This document shows positions 5,723-8,429 of a stretch of DNA of 8,429 bases, in pieces (position 1 is the first letter of the stretch; every line of letters starts with the position of its first letter). The DNA is from JASGDB01 sp049841315 (lineage in GTDB: Bacteria > Bacteroidota > Bacteroidia > Flavobacteriales > Weeksellaceae). The notes under the pieces were generated by a model. That model was not told the DNA's origin. It was given only the letters and a program-made list of their open reading frames with translations, and did no database searches. Both the position numbers and the translations under genes were made by a program. The stretch lies in the NCBI GenBank assembly GCA_049841315.1, contig JASGDB010000153.1, forward strand, positions 1-8,429, read 5' to 3'.

Positions 5723-6077
5723 ATGCAAAGTATTGACAATTCTCAAAAAGAAATGAAGTTAAACCTATTTGAAAAATACCTGATGGAATTCACTCTTTTG
5801 GGGCAACGTATAATTAATACCCCTATAAATTATTTCTTACTAAGAAGAAAAAAAGAATATTCCAACATTAATTTTATTTTCAAAAAATATAGGTTATGGG
5901 GAAACCCTCAATTGGTTAATATAATTAAAGTTGACCACCTTTTAAAAGCAGAAGCAATATCTCCTGAATTGGCTGAAAATTATTATTGAAACATATTTGA
6001 AATATTTACGTATTTCAAGAGCAACTGCATCCATGAGAGCACATTTGACTTATGGTGAACCTAACATACTTTATTAA
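5723..6077 (+). pseudogene. Hypothetical gene with a probable frameshift near its 3' end
   Basis: The frame from the ATG at 5723 gives 88 residues and stops at the TGA at 5987-5989. From about 5984 another frame carries protein-like sequence (ETYLKYLRISRATASMRAHL, then TYGEPNILY) to a TAA at 6075-6077. Removing one T from TATTATT near 5981-5987 joins the two smoothly as AENYIETYLKYLRISR, giving 117 residues. The restored stop directly abuts the traX-like ATG at 6078, like the tight spacing elsewhere in this run, whereas the short version would leave an 88-base gap. The protein is basic, with a hydrophobic patch (INTPINYFLL), and is not recognised. If the shift is wrong, the real product is the 88-residue form. 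Confidence 0.5.
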
Positions 6078-6734
6078 ATGAAAATCCTAAACGCATATCA
6101 TCTAAAAATCATTGCACTGGTTACAATGATAGTTGACCATTTGGGTATGATGTTCTTTCCGGATGTGTTGGTTCTGCGGTTCATTGGTAGAGTGGCATTT
6201 GTACTATATGCGTTTATGTTAGTTGAAGGATTTTTTCATTCAAAAGACATTGGAAAGTATATAAGGAGAGTTTTTATTTGGGCGGTTCTGTCAGAAATTC
6301 CCTTTGATTTGGCAATGGAGCAGACATCGTTTTATCCGGGAAAGCAAAATATATTTTTTACTTTGTTGATTGGTCTTGTAGGAATGTATTTTATAAATAA
6401 AGAAAAGGGTAATGGTTTTAAATTAATTTTTACTTCTGCATCGCTACTTCTTGCTTTCCTGCTCAAAGTGGATTATTCGTGGTACGGAGTAGCATTAACC
6501 TTTACGTTCTATTATCTCCGGAATCGCAGACCGTATGATTTTATAGTTGCTGAAGCTTTGAGCATGATTGCTTCTGTAAAAGTTTTTGTGCTTCAATTCT
6601 TCGCTTTTCTCGGATTTATTCCGATTGCTATGTACAATGGTAAGCCGGGGCGGAGAATCGGAACAATATATTACTCGTTTTATGCTGTGCATTTGCTTAT
6701 GTTTGCAGTCGTAAAGCATTTTTTAAAAAATTAA
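6078..6734 (+). CDS. TraX family membrane protein
   Basis: The 218-residue polytopic membrane protein matches the TraX family, named for the F-plasmid protein that acetylates the N-terminus of pilin. Most chromosomal members lie outside conjugation loci and have unknown acceptors. Signatures seen: NAYHLKIIALVTMIVDHLG at residues 5-23 with the Asp20-His21 pair, LRFIGRVAFVLYAFMLVEGF at 33-52, YIRRVFIWAVLSEIPFDL at 61-78, and KQNIFFTLLIGL at 89-100. About seven to eight hydrophobic helices span the chain. No tra, mob or pilin gene is present in the window, so a role in conjugation is unlikely here. The co-located acyltransferase-3 gene makes surface-polymer acylation a reasonable inference. The ATG abuts the restored stop of the preceding gene. 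Confidence 0.9.
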   Translation: MKILNAYHLKIIALVTMIVDHLGMMFFPDVLVLRFIGRVAFVLYAFMLVEGFFHSKDIGKYIRRVFIWAVLSEIPFDLAMEQTSFYPGKQNIFFTLLIGLVGMYFINKEKGNGFKLIFTSASLLLAFLLKVDYSWYGVALTFTFYYLRNRRPYDFIVAEALSMIASVKVFVLQFFAFLGFIPIAMYNGKPGRRIGTIYYSFYAVHLLMFAVVKHFLKN

Positions 6735-6753
6735 AATTTCAAAAATAGTTACT

Positions 6754-7023
6754 ATGAATCAAATTCAAAATACACTCATATCGTTTGTGGAGAATGATTA
6801 CTATTATTATACGCTCTACATTATTACTTTAACAGTTTTAATTTTACATTTTTATTTACTTTCAATAAGAAAGAAAATTAATAACACATCAACTGAATCC
6901 GAAAAAGGAATTCTAAGAAATAAAATCCGACCAGTTATTTCTGTTTTTTTAGTTTGCGTTTTACTAATAATTTTTATGGCTATTCTATTTTTATTTATTC
7001 AATCCATTAAAGTTGTCAGTTGA
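6754..7023 (+). CDS. Small two-helix membrane protein
   Basis: This 89-residue protein starts 19 bases after the TraX-family gene with an A-rich leader (AAAAATAGTTACTATG). It has two hydrophobic helices, about residues 19-38 (YTLYIITLTVLILHFYLLSI) and 60-85 (PVISVFLVCVLLIIFMAILF onward), joined by a basic, polar loop. No signature motif or family is recognised. Its place after TraX suggests co-expression, perhaps as an accessory membrane subunit. Confidence 0.65.
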   Translation: MNQIQNTLISFVENDYYYYTLYIITLTVLILHFYLLSIRKKINNTSTESEKGILRNKIRPVISVFLVCVLLIIFMAILFLFIQSIKVVS

Positions 7024-7067
7024 ATTTAAAATCTTAATTAATAGTCTTTAATCTTTAAACTATCACT

Positions 7068-7256
7068 ATGCGAATAATTATAATAGAGGATACGGTTTAC
7101 AAAGTCTCTGAAAAAGAGTATAAAAAAATCCTTGAAGTCCAAAAAGAAGCAGATAATCTTCCTTTCGGCGGAGATTTGCATATGGATGAATATTTATATT
7201 CTAATAAAGACAAATATAAAGAAATAGGAGTAGTCGATTTTGATTTTCGTCTTTAA
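7068..7256 (+). CDS. Small hypothetical protein, 62 residues
   Basis: A short soluble protein beginning with a hydrophobic strand (MRIIIIEDTVYKVS), then a lysine- and glutamate-rich helix (SEKEYKKILEVQKEADNL), then PFGGDLHMDEYLY and a C-terminal strand (EIGVVDFDFRL). The codon pattern and clean domain-like layout support a real gene. I do not recognise its family. The 44 bases before it hold no clear promoter, so it is probably the last gene of the 4834 run. It lies just upstream of the Fic gene, whose promoter overlaps its 3' end. It lacks the S/T-x-x-x-E-G/N Fic-inhibitor motif, so it is not an obvious Fic antitoxin. Confidence 0.6.
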   Translation: MRIIIIEDTVYKVSEKEYKKILEVQKEADNLPFGGDLHMDEYLYSNKDKYKEIGVVDFDFRL

Positions 7257-7271
7257 ATAATTGTATCTTTG
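7240..7271 (+). promoter_or_regulatory. Bacteroidota-type promoter for the Fic gene
   Basis: TTG at 7240-7242 and TATCTTTG at 7264-7271, separated by 21 bases, match the Bacteroidota promoter pattern. Transcription would start near 7278, about 17 bases before the ATG at 7295. The upstream element lies inside the end of the 62-residue gene. The Fic gene can therefore be expressed separately from the run before it. Confidence 0.6.
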
Positions 7272-7294
7272 AAACAGAAAAATCAAAGTGAAAT

Positions 7295-8113
7295 ATGGAT
7301 GATTTGATTAAACAGTATGAAGAACTGCGAGGCGACTACAATAAAATAATTGTAGATGCTTTTGCTCCGGAAGATTTTTCTGATTACATAGAAGACCTTT
7401 TCACAGCTCATAGTTGTGCTATTGAGGGAAATTCATTTTCTGTCAATGAAACGAGAGAATTAAGAGAGAAAGGATTGGATTTAAAAATATACAATAAATC
7501 TCTTTTTGAGGCTTTTGAAATTTTAGACCATTTTAAGGCTTATGAAAAGGCAATGAGCAATTTGAATCAACCTTTAACAGAGGATTTTCTCAAAGAATTG
7601 CATTTTATCCTAACAGAGCATACTATTGGATATCGAACTAAAGGAAAGCCGGGAGAGTATACAGAAACGGATATGGGAGCAGGAGATACTCTTTTTGGTG
7701 ACCACGAAAGAAATATTAAACTTGTTCCAAATCTTTTAGAACAGACACAAAAGGTTTTAGATAAAAAAGCAGAGCATCCAATGGTTGTGAGTGCAAAATT
7801 TCATAAATTTTTTATCTATCTTCATCCGTTTAGGGACGGTAATGGCAGACTTGGAAGATTGCTTTCAAATTTCATTCTTGCAAAAGAAAATCATCCGTTA
7901 CTGATAATTCCCAAAGATAAAAAGGAGAATTATATTGAAGCTCTGAAAGCATCAGACAAACACCGTGATTTAACCCCGATTGTTAGTTTCTTTTTTAATA
8001 CAGCAATTGAAAGAATGAAATCTGAAATAGCGCAAAAGAAAAATTTAACCGAAAATTTTTTTTTGAAATTGAAGGATGAAAATCCTGATACCGGATATAA
8101 AAGAAAACGTTAA
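7295..8113 (+). CDS. Fic domain protein with N-terminal inhibitory motif (class II)
   Basis: The 272-residue protein has a complete Fic core. HPFRDGNGRLGR at residues 177-188 matches HxFx(D/E)GNGRxxR; His177 is the catalytic base, Asp181 a metal ligand, and GNGR the nucleotide-phosphate anchor. Such proteins usually transfer AMP from ATP to hydroxyl side chains. Residues 40-45 (SCAIEG) match the inhibitory S/T-x-x-x-E-G/N motif, whose Glu44 should block productive ATP binding. This places it in the self-inhibited class II, so it needs no separate antitoxin. A flap-like segment lies at about 132-146 (TLFGDHERNIKLVPN). The C-terminus is short and basic (ending KRKR), without a winged-helix domain. 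A nine-T tract at 8056-8064 encodes part of ENFFLKL. No signal peptide is present, so it acts in the cytoplasm; its target is unknown. Confidence 0.93.
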   Translation: MDDLIKQYEELRGDYNKIIVDAFAPEDFSDYIEDLFTAHSCAIEGNSFSVNETRELREKGLDLKIYNKSLFEAFEILDHFKAYEKAMSNLNQPLTEDFLKELHFILTEHTIGYRTKGKPGEYTETDMGAGDTLFGDHERNIKLVPNLLEQTQKVLDKKAEHPMVVSAKFHKFFIYLHPFRDGNGRLGRLLSNFILAKENHPLLIIPKDKKENYIEALKASDKHRDLTPIVSFFFNTAIERMKSEIAQKKNLTENFFLKLKDENPDTGYKRKR

Positions 8114-8379
8114 AATTATCCATTATTTATTTCGACACTTCCCAAATTAATGATGAAACCAAATTAAAAATGGAAAATAATCTCAAAAAAAATCAGATGA
8201 AAAGAGTTTTTTTACTTATAAAACATTGGAGGCTGATAAAAAAGATTCATATTGTGAACCTTAATAGACCAACTAATTCTATAAGAATTTCTCCAAATGA
8301 TTTATCGCAGTCCGAAAAATTTAAGTTAGTGGGTTCTTCGACAAAAACTGTGGATTTTAAAATTAACATTTATCTATAA
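8076..8379 (+). pseudogene. Small gene broken by three single-base indels
   Basis: No single frame gives a convincing protein, but three frames in succession do. From an ATG at 8076, overlapping the end of the Fic gene, the peptide MKILIPDIKENVK continues in the next frame as LSIIYFDTSQINDETKLKMENNLKK if one A of AAAA at 8112-8115 is dropped. It continues as SDEKSFFTYKTLEADKKDSYCEP if one A is added to the eight-A tract at 8185-8192, and as NRPTNSIRISPNDLSQSEKF to the TAA at 8377-8379 if one T of 8261-8262 is dropped. The net restored length is exactly 303 bases, or 100 residues. The simple frame from the ATG at 8170 (69 residues) gives a basic, low-complexity N-terminus, and I trust it less. 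The family is not recognised. All three lesions sit in short base runs, so assembly error is a real alternative to decay. Confidence 0.45.
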
Positions 8380-8392
8380 ATTCTCAATTCCT

Positions 8393-8418
8393 GTTCTTTT
8401 GTCTTGAAACAAAAGAAC
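8393..8418. repeat. Perfect 10-bp palindrome, possible dispersed Bacteroidota repeat or terminator
   Basis: GTTCTTTTGT (8393-8402) and ACAAAAGAAC (8409-8418) are exact reverse complements around the six-base loop CTTGAA. The following CAAAAGTTCAA to the window end repeats part of the motif. From memory, very similar hairpins followed by an AAAAGTTCAAG-type tail occur many times in Chryseobacterium and related genomes, marking intergenic repeats; I cannot check this here. It may also terminate transcription, although no T-run follows it. Confidence 0.6.
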
Positions 8419-8429
8419 CAAAAGTTCAA

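Noticed and set aside
6495..6719. Minus-strand open frame within the TraX-family gene
   Set aside because: It is antisense to conserved TraX sequence and shows no start context or protein-like pattern.
6078..6734. TraX-family gene as evidence for a conjugative element
   Set aside because: No relaxase, coupling protein, pilin or other transfer gene is present, and TraX homologues are common in chromosomes.
7068..7256. 62-residue protein as a Fic antitoxin
   Set aside because: It lacks the S/T-x-x-x-E-G/N motif, the Fic protein carries its own inhibitory motif, and the two genes have separate transcription signals.

Overview
The window looks like an accessory region of a low-GC member of the Bacteroidota, most likely a flavobacterium of the Chryseobacterium/Elizabethkingia type. 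The evidence is the strongly AT-rich coding sequence, A-rich leaders instead of clear Shine-Dalgarno sites, two good matches to the Bacteroidota promoter (TTG, about 20 bases, TAnnTTTG), and a palindrome at the right edge of a kind I recall from these genomes. The genus is an inference. Almost all genes lie on the + strand. I see no rRNA, tRNA, transposase, integrase or CRISPR array.

Layout. (1) 1-291 is the 3' end of an unrecognised gene. (2) 347-571 (-) is a small helix-turn-helix-like protein. It is divergent from a three-gene + strand run (655-946, 954-1187, 1184-1531). The shared intergenic region holds a near-consensus promoter and a perfect 9-bp inverted repeat across its -7 box. The first gene of the run is frameshifted at an eight-A tract. 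(3) 1565-1675 is non-coding but rich in nested inverted repeats, ending in a T-run. (4) 1698-4603 is a tight run: a gene cut by an in-frame amber stop, a two-helix membrane protein with a bacterial PH domain, an unknown, and an acyltransferase-3 membrane protein. (5) 4607-4777 (-) is a 56-residue membrane protein. (6) 4834-7256 is a second tight run: a secreted protein with a Gly/Ala-rich core, an unknown, a gene whose tail is frameshifted, a TraX-family membrane protein, a two-helix membrane protein and a 62-residue protein. (7) 7295-8113 is a Fic-domain protein with its own promoter, followed by a gene that reads through only if three single-base indels are corrected. (8) 8393-8418 is a perfect palindrome. 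With the broken genes counted, no stretch over 300 bases lacks a gene.

How it may work together. The two recognisable enzyme-like membrane proteins (acyltransferase-3 and TraX) belong to families that acylate surface polymers or pilin. With the PH-domain protein, the secreted protein and two small membrane proteins they suggest a cell-envelope modification locus. This is inference: no polymerase, glycosyltransferase or conjugation gene is present. The other genes are small, mutually unrelated and unrecognised, and several are broken, as in variable cargo or orphan-immunity islands.

Most unusual signals: a 16-base word, TTTTTTCTTTCTGCAA, present four times in one orientation (twice directly after a stop codon, twice near the 5' end of a gene in different frames); the nested inverted-repeat region at 1565-1675; and a cluster of single-base lesions confined to four small genes, which are either real decay or assembly errors.
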